A DNA stretch of 64,000 bases from Cupriavidus necator A5-1 (GTDB lineage: Bacteria > Pseudomonadota > Gammaproteobacteria > Burkholderiales > Burkholderiaceae): contig NZ_JQLI01000004.1 in the NCBI RefSeq assembly GCF_000744095.1, positions 310,001 to 374,000 of the forward strand, written 5' to 3'. Both the position numbers and the translations under genes were made by a program. The notes beneath the pieces were generated by a model. That model did not search any database, was not told where the DNA came from, and saw only the letters and a program-made list of their open reading frames with translations. Of the stretch, positions 19,288 through 31,744 are shown piece after piece. Within the stretch, counting starts at the first letter, position 1. Each line of letters starts with the position of its first letter.

Positions 19288-19549
19288 GCTGGGGCTTTGC
19301 GGCGCCGCCGATCCAGCGCCCCGTCTGCTACCGCAACGCCGAGGGGCAGAGCTGGGACGGGCACGGGGAACTGCCGGCGTGGCTGCAGCAAGCGGTCAAT
19401 GCCGGACAGCGTGTGGAGCTCTTCCGGGTTGAGTAGGCCAAAGAATGATTACTAAAGATCCGGTCTGAGCGTGGATAAGCAGGAATCCAGCCGCGACCAT
19501 CAGCAGCGGAAAAAAAGTCGGCGTACATAGCAGCGGGGTACTTGTCGAG

Positions 19550-20095
19550 CTATACCAAGCCCCCAATCCCTGTCGGGGTGCCTACGCCGAAGCCATCCAG
19601 ATCGCGGTGCTCAGTCAGGCGGCGCATGCCAATGTGCCTAGTCCTGGCTGGACAGTCTCTCCTCACAGATTTGCTTGTGTGCTTCGCGAAACGCTCTTCT
19701 ACATTCTCCCCGAAGAGCGGATCGGGGCTCGCTGGAACGGCGGCGGTAATGGCTGCCCAATCCTCTTGTGTCAGCAGCTGAGCCGCGCGCGGCATTGCGT
19801 GTCGCTCCTCAGTCGAGAGGTGATTTCGATCGTACACAAGGTGCATGGCTGCGGCCGCCTCCAGAGGCGCGCGCGAACTCATAACATCTCCCTCGCTCAT
19901 TAAGGCGGTCTACAGCGCTTCGCCCACAATGGCAATCACACGACGCTCTTGCAGGAGCCGGTTAACCACAACCTGCATGCCGGAATCTCGCTCAACGAGT
20001 CGCGCGTACGCGACATCCTCGCGGGGATGGTGAACGCGATCGCCGAGCGAAATTGATGTGTCGGCATGCCATACAGCAAGTTGGTTGGCCCGCAT
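19550..20095 (-). pseudogene. Hemerythrin-like (HHE) protein with in-frame stop
   Basis: Minus-strand reading frame 20095 to 19550 is interrupted by a single stop at 19910-19912. Upstream of it is RVHHPREDVAYARLVERDSG, matching the iron-binding HHP[KR]ED block. Downstream is NHLSTEERHAMPRAAQLLTQ with DPLFGENVEERFAK, matching the final helix and tail of hemerythrin-like HHE proteins. Both halves are in the same frame, so one nonsense change explains the break. The N-terminal helix before HHPRED is not clearly preserved. Such proteins bind O2 or NO or sense redox state. Confidence 0.7.
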
Positions 20096-20099
20096 GGCT

Positions 20100-20356
20100 T
20101 CCGATCCTCGCCCGGCGACCTCCGTCCTTCAACTCCGAATTATGCTGCGCGGCTTGAGCCCGCCGGTTTGGCGACGCGTGCTCATTCCCGGGCACATTGC
20201 CCTCGGGCAGCTACACGATGTCATCCAGGGCGGTCATGGGCTGGACGGACGAACATCTGCACCAGATCACCATTCGTGGCCGGCGGTACTGCGAACCCCG
20301 GGAGGGCGCTATGCAATTTTCCGTGGCGGCAACCGCGCTGACGCTGAGCGAACGTC
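20100..20356 (+). pseudogene. Fragment of a pRiA4b ORF-3-like protein, frameshifted
   Basis: One frame gives LQLRIMLRGLSPPVWRRVLI..GHIALGQLHDVIQ. The next frame continues with MGWTDEHLHQITIRGRRYCE. Together they make the N-terminal part of the plasmid pRiA4b ORF-3 family, with one frameshift near 20225. The remainder is lost where the convergent cytochrome gene begins. The family is common on plasmids and islands; function is unknown. Confidence 0.6.
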
Positions 20357-20861
20357 AGCGCTTGGGGTCGGTCTTGAGGGAAAAGTCAAGAAACTCCTGC
20401 TTCGGCAGCTTTGGTACCTTAAACAGAATGAAGCCGTAGCCCAATGCGGTATGACACGCGTTACAACCGTTCACCGCCGCCGAGAAACGGTGATTAAATT
20501 GGTTGATGTCTTGCTTTTCAATGGCTTGCGCCAGCGGTGCGAGGTAGGTTTTCTCATTGGCCTTTAGCATCGGTGCGTGCTGCGGTCTGGTTATTTCTCC
20601 CACTTCCTGAGCTTCAAGCAGTTCCTTGAGCTGGTATTGGGCCAAGCCCCAATTGCCACCATTGGCTGCCCAATAGATATTAGTAAAACGGTAACCCATC
20701 TCATGCATCACAGTTCCGAGCCCCGGCTGTATGGACGCGAGGGTCTTAACCCGGTTCTCCAGGGGGCCTTGCTCGATGCTTTTTTCAGGTTCTCCCTTGG
20801 TCTGTGCTGTGGACCATGTTCCAAGGCAGAGGCAAAGGAGTATGAATAGTCCGCGAAGCAT
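20355..20861 (-). CDS. Small periplasmic c-type cytochrome-like protein
   Basis: 168 aa with a signal peptide (MLRGLFILLCLCLGTWSTAQ) and a single haem-c motif C133-N-A-C136-H137 near the C-terminus, followed by Met-free helical sequence. An earlier helical region has NIYWAANGGNWGLAQYQLKE. The layout is like small mono-haem cytochromes of unassigned function. Base composition looks lower in GC than regions A and C, as expected for acquired DNA. The exact electron partner is unknown. Confidence 0.75.
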   Translation of the reverse strand: MLRGLFILLCLCLGTWSTAQTKGEPEKSIEQGPLENRVKTLASIQPGLGTVMHEMGYRFTNIYWAANGGNWGLAQYQLKELLEAQEVGEITRPQHAPMLKANEKTYLAPLAQAIEKQDINQFNHRFSAAVNGCNACHTALGYGFILFKVPKLPKQEFLDFSLKTDPKR

Positions 20862-21859
20862 GATGTTCCCTCTCTTGGGTGCTCAATCGTGTCTTCAGCT
20901 ACGCCAGCCCCGGCTGCTTGCCGACACAAGATGCCAATTCACAATAGATCACGCTGACAAAAACACAAGACCGTACAAGAGGGGAGGCTCTACGCCTCGA
21001 AGATCGATGCACGGGAGGTGGCCCCAGCCGCGCTCTCCGATAATTCACAAGCTTATTCTCCGCGACGAGGCGACTGCGTAATGGATTCACCGCCGACTCT
21101 AATCCGGGCATCGTTCTTGGTCACCATCCACCCTCAGCATAAACTTGTATAGGAAGAAGGGTCGAACCGTCCAGCGCCCCGCGTACGCGCGGGCCACAAG
21201 CGCGCATTGTCAAGGTAGCGACAGGGGCGATGGATGCGAACTTTGCGCTGTATCACGCGTTGCGGCGTCGCGTAGTCGCCCGGTGGTGGCGATTGATCGT
21301 CGTGCCGGTCACGGCAGAAAACTCGCGAAGTGAATAGTGGACTGCGAACGTACGCTTGCTTTGCGTAGCATCCAAAATCCAATCGTTAGTACTTCCTGTC
21401 GCTCTCCGGTGGTGAACTGGTATTCCGGCACGCCGCGGATCCGCCGGCATTGCAGATGATTCCCGAACCAGGGAAAGGATCTGGGGGGCAACAGTCGAAT
21501 GCTCCTTGATGTAGATCATGCTGTGGAGTGACAACTGACCTAGTGTGCATACCAAGAGCTTGCCTTCTTCTAGGGAGGCGCCTCCCGGTGCGACGCGTAT
21601 TATGCTGCACTCGACGTCGCACGCCTGCCTGGTCGGATCAACGTGTTGACACTTATCATTCTTAGTTTTGCATTCGGTGGGCTGGGAAGCCGGCTACAGT
21701 CGCGTCCGACGGTCGTCGCTACGCTGGCTCTGGGTGGGGTGATGGCCGGAGTGCTGCTTAATTGCCGCCTTCTACTATCTGGCATGAGTTGGCCAACATA
21801 GCCCGATCGCGGTTTCCGCAGAGGCAAGCCGAAATGAATTGGGAGGCAGGGGAAGTGTA
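20862..21859. other. Long stretch with no convincing gene
   Basis: About 1 kb of comparatively lower-GC DNA. The only marginal candidate is a 52-codon plus-strand frame starting GTG at 21643 (VLTLIILSFAFGGLG...LALGGVMAGVLL) that would make a small hydrophobic protein. It lacks a good ribosome site and continues upstream without a start, so it is more likely a remnant of a membrane protein. Nothing else was recognised. Confidence 0.35.
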
Positions 21860-22303
21860 ATGTACAGCAAGATCATGGTTGCGGTCGATGGCAGCAGGAA
21901 TGCTGATTTGGCGCTCGCCGAAGCTGTTCAGATAGCGAAGGCGTGCGGCAGCGAGATAGCTGTTGTCCACGTTATCGATAACGACTACCTGAGATGCGAT
22001 CCGCTCTTTATCGACCCGGACGAACTCCGCAGGGCGCTCAGAGACAATGGGAAGGCATTGCTGAAGGCAGCGTGCGACCGCGTGGAAGCACAACGGATTC
22101 CTTGTGTGGCTCGCCTGATAGACGAGCCGGCGGCGATAGGGGACATCTCCACTGTTGTTGAGCAAGCCGCACAAGAAGGCGGCGCGGAGCTGCTGGTGAT
22201 CGGCACGCATGGTCGCCATGGCACGCGACGACTACTGCTGGGCAGCGTCGCCGAAGGATTGGTCCGCCATACGAGGCTCCCGGTACTGCTGGTTCGTGGC
22301 TAA
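21860..22303 (+). CDS. Universal stress protein (UspA family)
   Basis: 147 aa single Usp domain beginning MYSKIMVAVDGSRNADLAL. The ATP-binding loop G-x2-G-x9-G-S is present (GTHGRHGTRRLLLGS), followed by EGLVRHTRLPVLLVR. The chosen ATG follows GGCAGGGGAAGTGTA; a longer start at 21839 adds only seven residues. Cytoplasmic stress-associated nucleotide-binding protein. UspA next to DUF2252, hemerythrin, DoxX and glycosidase genes is typical of stress-response islands in this group. Confidence 0.92.
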   Translation: MYSKIMVAVDGSRNADLALAEAVQIAKACGSEIAVVHVIDNDYLRCDPLFIDPDELRRALRDNGKALLKAACDRVEAQRIPCVARLIDEPAAIGDISTVVEQAAQEGGAELLVIGTHGRHGTRRLLLGSVAEGLVRHTRLPVLLVRG

Positions 22304-22437
22304 GATGGGTGAAGCTTGGAACGGTCTTGGTGGCCTGATCTATTGTAGCGGGCCTCACAATGGCTTCTGATGAGCCCTACGCTCGTCGCATTGCTCGATA
22401 GGCTCGACAGCGACGGGGCCAAGCCGGGCGAGATGAA

Positions 22438-23514
22438 ATGAACGACGACACCCCGACCACTCCCCTCAGGAGAAAGCCGATTCTGGACTACCCGTGCGGC
22501 GAGGCGCCGATGCCGGGATCGGCGTGCGAGATAGCGCCCGGAGTACTGTGGATGCGAATGCCGATGCCGTTCAGCCTCATGAATCACGTCAATCTCTGGG
22601 CTGTGCGCGACGGTAATGGGTGGACTACTTTCGACTCCGGACTGCAGACCGACGACACCACGCAGGCATGGCGCAGGCTCTTTGCAAACGGCGGCGCGCT
22701 GGCGCAGGGCGGGCTGACACGGGTGTTCGTCACGCACATGCATTCGGATCACATAGGCTTGGCGGGGTGGCTCGCGCGCAAGTTCTGCTGCCGGCTCTGG
22801 ATGACCCGGATGGAATACCTCGCGTGCCGCCTCGTGGTGGCCGACATCGGCCGTGAAGCGCCAGAGGAATTTGTGAGTTTCTATCGAAGGGCCGGCTGGG
22901 ACGACGCTGCGATCGAAGTCTACCGAGCATACTTTGGCGGCTTCGGCAAGTACGTCTATGCACTGCCGGACAGTTACCGGCGCGTGTGCGACGGCGAGGA
23001 AATGCGCATCGGCGATCGCACATGGCGCGTTGTTGTTGGCACCGGACACTCGCCGGAGCACGCCTGCTTCCATTGCCCGGAACTGAAGTTGCTGATCTCG
23101 GGCGACCAGGTACTGCCCGGTATCTCATCCAATGTTTCGGTCATCCCGACGGAGCCAGATGCCGACCCGACGAGCGAATGGCTGGCCTCGCTCGACAAAC
23201 TTCGGCGGGAGATACCCGACGACGTTCTGGTACTCCCCGGTCACAATGAACCGTTCCGCGGTCTCCATGCGCGGCTCGACTATCTGGAGCGCAGTCAGCA
23301 CGACGCACTCGATCGCCTGCGGCGCGCGCTGGGCCGACCCAGGCGGACGGTTGATGTTTTTTCGCTGTTGTTTTCGCGCCCCATCCGATCCGAGCCCCAT
23401 CTGCTGGAGGTGGCAACCGGCGAGAGTGTGGCCCATCTCAATTACCTGCTGCATCGCGACGAAGCCGAGATGGAACTCGACGCAGATGGCGTCGCATGGT
23501 ACCGCATGAAGTAA
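22438..23514 (+). CDS. Metallo-beta-lactamase-fold hydrolase
   Basis: 358 aa. Zinc-binding motif HMHSDHIG, then GTGHSPEHA, SGDQVLPG and LPGHNEPF supply the remaining ligands of the two-metal site. A C-terminal helical region (LERSQHDALDRLRRALGRPR) follows, as in a large MBL subfamily of thioesterase/lactonase-like enzymes. The ATG overlaps the stop of a 23-codon frame at 22370-22441 (ATGA), which may be a coupled leader or a remnant. Substrate unknown. Confidence 0.9.
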   Translation: MNDDTPTTPLRRKPILDYPCGEAPMPGSACEIAPGVLWMRMPMPFSLMNHVNLWAVRDGNGWTTFDSGLQTDDTTQAWRRLFANGGALAQGGLTRVFVTHMHSDHIGLAGWLARKFCCRLWMTRMEYLACRLVVADIGREAPEEFVSFYRRAGWDDAAIEVYRAYFGGFGKYVYALPDSYRRVCDGEEMRIGDRTWRVVVGTGHSPEHACFHCPELKLLISGDQVLPGISSNVSVIPTEPDADPTSEWLASLDKLRREIPDDVLVLPGHNEPFRGLHARLDYLERSQHDALDRLRRALGRPRRTVDVFSLLFSRPIRSEPHLLEVATGESVAHLNYLLHRDEAEMELDADGVAWYRMK

Positions 23515-23629
23515 GCGGCGTGCCGGGCCATGCGTTACCCTCGAGGCGGCGCCGTCCTCGAAGCTATCGCACAAATCCGCTGAGGCACGGGAAGCGCTGT
23601 ATAGGCGAAAGGAAACGGTTCCCAGTTCA

Positions 23630-25159
23630 TCAATCGCAGATTCTTGTAGGCTTCGAGCAAGGAGCGGCCTGTTCGTGCATCGAGGCGTGGCTCCCTTGCA
23701 CGTCAAAAACATGATAGCCCCAGGGTGGCATGTCCAGAAAAAGACCACGGGCGCGCAGGTCTTCGCCCGGTCGATCATAGACAGCCGGGCTAAGCAGGTC
23801 CTGGAGCCGTACGGTCCCCTCCCCCAGTTCCGTGAAGGGAGTTCGCATGAAGCATTGGCTTTGCTGCGGCGAGTAGTTCACGGCCACGAACATCCACTCG
23901 TGAGGAGCCCGTACCCAACGGAACGCAATGAAATTGTCCGACGTGGTGTTGTCGGCCCAGACCGGAACGCATTGCAGTAAAGACCAGTTTCCATCGCGAA
24001 CCAGCGGTTGGCGCAACACGGCAAGCAGCCGGTCATAGAACTGCGCGAGCGCTCCGTCCACCGCTTCCTCCGGGGCGCGGACCAGATGCGGCGAGATACG
24101 CGTGCGGCGGCCCGCGAACTGTCCCTGGTGGAAGAAGCGCAAGCCCGGCGAGAGGAAGGTCAGCACCGCGGCAGCCGCATGGACTTCGGGTGCAAAGGTT
24201 GATGCGGCGCGGGGCTCGTCGTGATTCTCCAGAAAGCGCGCCAGCTTGTCCTGATAGGCCATGTCCGCGCCCAGGTGCTCGCGCACGGGGCGGGCGCGCT
24301 GTTCGCGCAAGCGGTCGTACAAGCGCTTGTCATAGGTGTAGTCGAAGCCCTGCTGCTGCAGCGTCCATTCCATATCCCAGTAGACCTCAGCCATGAACAG
24401 GAAGCCGGGATGCCGGCGCCGCACCGCCCCGTCGCCTTCGGCCAGAACAGGTCGGGCCGGATGCCCAAGTGCGCTCGAACACCTCGGGCAATACCAGCAT
24501 GGCCATGCCGCAGCGCACGCCGTCGCACTGGTCGGCGATGCGCTCCAGTTCGCCAATCATCGCTTGCTGCAATTGCGGATTGCCGTAGTTGAGCTGCAAG
24601 CGTGTCGGGCCAGCCGTCGAAATATGGGCCCTGCCGTAGGCAAGCAGCAGCGGTCCGTTCTTCATTGCCACGCGGCAATAGTTGCGGGGCGAACGCTCCA
24701 GATCCTCCTCGCTGCCATGGACGAAATAGTCCGGGTGCTCGTCGGTCCACGCGTGATCCGGGGCCATGTGGTTCGGCACGAAATCAAGCATCAGGCGCAG
24801 CCCGCGCTGTCGCGCGCGCGTGCGCAGGCGCGCCAGCGCTTCGTCGCCGCCGAGGTCGCGGTGCACGGAGTAACGCGTGATCGCAAAGCCGGAGCCGGCG
24901 ATATCCGCCTCGCGCAGGTCGGGCAGCGTTTGCTCGAACTCATGCCGCCACCACTGCTGCGCGAGATGCGCTGCGCGGCAGGCCCCGTCTGCCAAACGCT
25001 CAGCAACCAGAGCCAGTCGAAACCCATCTCCACCAGACGGTCCAGTTCGGCGTCGGTGATGTCATCCAGCGTGGCTGCATGGCCGAGCGACAGCGACAAC
25101 TCGGTCATCCGGACCCGGGTGTTGAGCTGGTAAAGCGCTGGATAGCGACGTGTCAGCAC
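23630..25159 (-). pseudogene. Alpha-amylase-family glycosidase (GH13-like), several frameshifts
   Basis: A likely GTG start at 25159 follows AAGAGGGGATTG. Frame 1 gives ALYQLNTRVRMTELSLSLG and FDWLWLLSVWQTGP. A second frame from about 24950 gives WRHEFEQTLPDLREADIAGS, the catalytic-barrel motif LMLDFVPNHMAPDH and CDGVRCGMAMLVLPEVFER. A short third-frame piece (LGIRPDLFWPKATG) near 24470 leads back to the first frame (HPGFLFMAEVYWDMEWTLQQ ... LENHDEPRA). That makes about three frameshifts in one coding sequence. Intact homologues are GH13-type enzymes of trehalose or glycogen metabolism. Broken as read. Confidence 0.75.
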
Positions 25160-25164
25160 AGTCG

Positions 25165-26035
25165 TCAATCCCCTCTTTGGAACCAAGGATACAGCGTCAT
25201 CCCGCCCTCGATGAAAAGCGTCGTGCCGAAAAAGTAGTCGGTGAAGTCCGACGCTAGCCAGCCCGCGGCACGGCCGATCTCCTCGCTCTCGCCGATGCGC
25301 TTGTACGGCACGAGCTTCATCAGTCCGGCATAGTCCTCGGGCGTAGACCATGCCACAGCGTTCATCGGCGTTCGGATCCCGCCCGGCGCTATGGAATTCA
25401 CACGGATGCGCTTCTTGGCGAGCTCCTGCGCCAGGCTCTTCATCAGCGGCATCAGCCCGTCCTTGGAGGCTGCGAAATTGACGTGGCCAGCCCACGGAAT
25501 CAGCTCGTGCACCGAACTTGTGAAGATGATTTTGCCGGTCGCTACTGAAGTTCCCGGGCGCACGCCGCGGCGGTGGAACTCGCGCACGGCCTCGCGCGCG
25601 CGCAGAAAGGTGCCGGGCAGGTTGACGCTGATCACCGCGTCCATTGGGCCACGCTCATCTCGTGGAACGGCGCGTTGCGCTCCATGCCGTCAGTGCTGAC
25701 GAGGATGTCGACGGTGCCAAACTCTTGCTCCGCCGCAGCAACACGGCTTGCACTTGCGCCTCATCGGCTAGTCGGTCAGTGTTTTGATCGCGCTCTGCCC
25801 GCCGCCATGAATCTCTTCGGCCACCAGTTCGGCGTCCGCAGGGTTGGCCACGTAGGACTATCACGTTGGCGCCAGCCCTGCCGAGCGCGACAGCGATGGC
25901 GGGGCCGATCCCGGAATTGGCACCCGTCAATCGCGCGGTCTGGCCTTTTGGCAAGTCCAGAGGCTTCAGCGCTGGGATCGCCGGCTGGGGCAGGTTTCTG
26001 TTGGCGTAGTAACTCTCCATGGTGTACTTCTTCAT
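25165..26035 (-). pseudogene. SDR-family dehydrogenase, frameshifted in the middle
   Basis: The N-terminal part (MESYYANRNLPQPAIPALKP ... ARLTGANSGIGPAIAVALG) carries the cofactor glycine motif. The C-terminal part (MDAVISVNLPGTFLRAREAV, IIFTSSVHELIPWAGHVNFA, then ASK) carries the catalytic Ser and Lys, and Tyr is replaced by Phe (NFAASK for the usual NYAASK). The middle 25655-25860 contains recognisable pieces (DEAQVQAVLLRR) in several frames, so at least two frameshifts separate the halves. Related to glucose 1-dehydrogenase-type SDRs. It lies directly before the broken amylase gene. Confidence 0.7.
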
Positions 26036-26111
26036 TCGGTTGCCGGGTAAGCGCGGCAACGTTGGCTCCGCAGGTTTCGTCGCCCTTCGCGGCCTGATTG
26101 ACCGGGGTCGC

Positions 26112-28913
<2,802 letters not shown>

Positions 28914-28977
28914 GGCGTGCTCTCCTTCTGGCCGGCGAAGCCGGGCAGCTGGATCGGAATGGGGACGGGCGTGAGCA

Positions 28978-29133
28978 CGATACACGTGCAATCCAGTCAG
29001 GCATCAAGCCGGCTTCCGCGAAACCTGCGTAGATACCTGCCTGGTCGGCGCCCAGTGGGCCGCCACCTTGCAAGACGAGAATCGCCTGGTCGAACTTTCC
29101 GCCATTCGCGATTTGCATTCGACATCTTCGCAT
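28978..29133 (-). pseudogene. N-terminal remnant of a patatin-like phospholipase
   Basis: A minus-strand frame gives FDQAILVLQGGGPLGADQAG and IYAGFAEAGLMPDWI, the oxyanion-hole glycine motif and first helix of patatin-family proteins. It then runs out of homology before the GxSxG nucleophile. Only about 40 codons remain, ending where the glycosidase leader begins. A dead fragment left by deletion. Confidence 0.65.
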
Positions 29134-29569
29134 GGCTTGGAGTGGCCATGATGGCCCGGGGGAAACGGTACGTGCGCACGTAAAAAAGCTTAGGCGCCGG
29201 GATCATCTTTGTAAAAGGTTGACCGCCTGCTGAAAACTCAATGGAACCACCACGACTCTCTGGCACCACAAAGCTCTCGTAAGCCCGGCTTCTGCCTTCC
29301 TGACCTACGGCCGTTCGCCCCGCTGCAGCCAGGCCATGGTGTGCTTGATCACGTCCGTCCCCCAGCCGTCATCACCGGGTCAACGCGCCGAACATCAGGA
29401 TCCCATTGTTCGCTTCGACCGGCCCCAGCAGACGCCTTGGACATCTCGATATCGTCATAGCCCAGGGTGACCAAGTCAGGGTCAGCTTGTTTCGTGCGCT
29501 CATTGTGGCTGGCAAGGCCTCGTCTGAGCGCATCTGGACTTTGCGAGTTCTGAACACCATCCCTAGCGG
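29134..29569. other. Intergenic region without recognisable gene
   Basis: About 430 bp between the patatin remnant and DoxX. No gene, promoter or repeat was recognised. Confidence 0.35.
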
Positions 29570-29992
29570 CTATGCGGCTCTTGCTTGCATACGTGACGAT
29601 TCAATGGCGAATATAACCAGCATGCCGCCCAGGATTGAGACATTCTTCAGAATGTGATTAAGCTGATTCAGGAAGTCTGCGGGATCGGCGCGCCAGAATC
29701 CGTGGAAAATGATGGTCGTGGGCACCAGGAACAATGCAAGAAGCAGCGCGCCCAACCGCGCGTTCCAGCCCGAGATCAAGGTCAGTCCACCACCAATTTC
29801 AATCACGATGGTTAGCACCAGCAGCAAATCCGGGGTCGGCAGTTCAGCGCTGGCAATCCACGCAGAGTAGGCCGAGAAGCTGCCAATTTTCAGGAGACCG
29901 GAAAATAAAAAAAGAGAGCCGAGAAGGGCGCGACCGACAGTGTACGTTCGTGAAACGATCGTGGGCGCGAGAGACATAGTGGTCATGACCAT
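29570..29992 (-). CDS. DoxX-family membrane protein
   Basis: 140 aa with four predicted TM helices (TVGRALLGSLFLFSGLLKIG, DLLLVLTIVIEIGGGLTLIS, LGALLLALFLVPTTIIFHGF, NVSILGGMLVIFAIE) and the DoxX/SURF4-like pattern FHGFW...FLNQLNHILKNVSI. GGAGAATTATC sits before the ATG. Some members are linked to thiosulfate or oxidative-stress respiration; the role here is unknown. Confidence 0.88.
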   Translation of the reverse strand: MVMTTMSLAPTIVSRTYTVGRALLGSLFLFSGLLKIGSFSAYSAWIASAELPTPDLLLVLTIVIEIGGGLTLISGWNARLGALLLALFLVPTTIIFHGFWRADPADFLNQLNHILKNVSILGGMLVIFAIESSRMQARAA

Positions 29993-30181
29993 GATAATTC
30001 TCCAGAATCAAACAACGCTAGCAGGCGTTGCTTATCAGCCAAATGGTTGACTATCAAGGCGCCGATCATGAGCAGTGGATTACGGCCGAAGACGAGCCGA
30101 TGGCATAGCGTCGCCGGCCCGTTCCACTCCGAACGGATTGATCGCCCTGCTGTTTCACCTGAGTCACGCAGCATCTCAGGG

Positions 30182-30466
30182 TCAGCTCGCTGAGCCGCAC
30201 ATTGAATGACCGGAGATACCCTGCATTTGCCGCACGGCTTCGCTCCCGATCCCGCCCGAGACATACCGGACGCCAGAGGATCGGTGGATTTCCGGCGGCT
30301 TTGGATGCGCCGCGAGAGTCTGTGCGTGGAGCAGCGGTGCGGTAGCAAGAACCAACGCAGCGGCAGCCGTACGCATAACCTTGCTGGCGTGCATGGCAAG
30401 TGATCGATGATGGCTACCGGAAACCCGGGGGCTTTCCTCGTTTCCAGGCTGCAACATTGCGGTCAT
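30182..30466 (-). pseudogene. Truncated exported protein (start preserved, body lost)
   Basis: A strong ribosome site AGGAGGATTGCC precedes the ATG at 30466. The frame carries a hydrophobic signal-like segment (MRTAAAALVLATAPLLHAQ) and GVRYVSGGIGSEAVRQM, a block seen at the start of small periplasmic proteins in Burkholderiales. It then ends after about 94 codons with non-homologous sequence. It looks like a gene that kept its start but lost its 3' part. Function unknown. Confidence 0.5.
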
Positions 30467-30627
30467 GGCAATCCTCCTGCCTTGGCGGACAAGGCGCGCA
30501 AAATAACTCCGCCTGTTCCGAAGCGTAGGTCGTATGCGCATTGGCCCATTGATGCATCGCAAGCTTGATGCCGTATACATCCTGCCGGTTCCTCCTGGGT
30601 GCTGTTGCGCAGCAGGGGAGTACGGTC

Positions 30628-31716
30628 TTACTCTTGCTCCATTCGCGCCTCGATGCGTCCTTCGCGAATGGCGGCCAGGAATGCTCGATAGTCGTTCCGA
30701 TTTTGAGAGCAGTACTCGGTCGCGAACTCGCAGATCGCGTCGTCAAAGGTTTGTCCTGACCCCATGTAACCAGCGATCATAGCGGCATCGCCGGAACGGG
30801 CATGCGCTCGGGCGAGGGCGTGTGCGCACATCCGGCCGTATTGCCTGAGCATGCCGGTATCCCAGTCCTCGATGACCGGCGACAGCTTCATGTCGCGCAA
30901 CTGCCGTATATAGAAGTGGCGTCCGTTTTTGCCCCGGGTCCACCCGAGGAAGACGTCGCTGGCAGCCTGCATGAGGTGCTGGCCAATGATGACGCGCTGG
31001 CCGTGATTGGAATGCAAGCTCTTTCCTGCGTAAGGTTCCAAGACAGAAGCACGGGCTTCCTTTACCTGCAGGAACAGCGGATCGTTATCCGCGGCAAGGA
31101 ACAGGCCTACGCCGCACATCGTGCCAACACTCCCGACACCGACCACCTTGATGGCCATGTCAAAGAAGTGGAATCGGTCGAACAGTACCCGGGTATGCTC
31201 GGCAAGGCTGTCCCGATATGAGGCAATGGCTTCGGCGTAGCCCGACGTAAGGCCGGGCGCCATTTCCTCGGTCGGATGAAAGATCAGCGGGAGTTCATCC
31301 TTGATCCGTGGTTTCTCACCCTCTTCGGAAACCATCTTCGGATACAAATGGTCAGGTGCCGTCTTGCGTCTTTCTGCCTCGATTCGCTCTGTGAGCCGCT
31401 TGCGCGCCGCGGCAACAATATGGGGATCGGCGCTGCGGTCCTCATACTTCTGCAGGTCGATCCGGTCATACCAGACGTCCAGCGCCCGCATCCAGCCGTA
31501 ATTGACCATCCGCTCACGATATTCACGTACAAGATCGGTGACGACGCGGGCTGTATCGCTCCTCGGCAAGGCCAGATGCTCGGCGGCAATGGCCACGCTG
31601 GGAGCAAGTCGTTTGAGATTCCATTCAAAAGGGGCCGGAAGCGTCTCATCGAGATCATTGATATCGAAGATCACATTCCGCTCTGGCGTGGCAAATCCCC
31701 CAAAGAATGGCCGGCT
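30628..31716 (-). pseudogene. DUF2252 protein, N-terminally truncated
   Basis: Reading leftward, clear DUF2252 sequence begins abruptly at FGGFATPERNVIFDINDLDE (near 31708) and runs intact to the stop at 30628, with GVGSVGTMCGVGLFL, HSNHGQRVIIGQHLMQAASD and TRGKNGRHFYIRQLRDMK. The usual N-terminal third (including the ACGD.H.NF block) is missing; upstream DNA belongs to an oppositely oriented DUF3141 remnant. DUF2252 proteins are kinase-like and uncharacterised. The frame continues upstream without a family-type start. Confidence 0.75.
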
Positions 31717-31744
31717 GCTCGAAGTCGTGTTGCAGAGCGTGGCC

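Larger units (their letters stand above)
17199..19436 (+). pseudogene. Small ORF split by ISL3 insertion; 3' part H-NS C-terminal-like
   Basis: The left piece (17199-17319) reads ...LAVWANLGPTIVRW and stops inside the insertion. The right piece (19288-19436) reads GFAAPPIQRPVCYRNAEGQ...WDGHGELPAWLQQAV and ends at TAG 19434. Both are in the same frame, and GCTGGG is present on each side. Deleting the element plus one repeat copy restores one continuous frame. The right part resembles the C-terminal DNA-binding motif of H-NS-family proteins (YRN..G..W.G.G..P.WL); the left part is not recognised. The true start may be further upstream. Confidence 0.5.

Noticed and set aside
22370..22441. 23-codon frame overlapping the MBL gene start (ATGA)
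   Set aside because: Too short and no ribosome site; mentioned only as possible leader or remnant.
30466..30580. Longer N-terminus for the truncated exported protein
   Set aside because: The AGGAGG site directly before 30466 and the signal-like sequence after it favour the shorter start.
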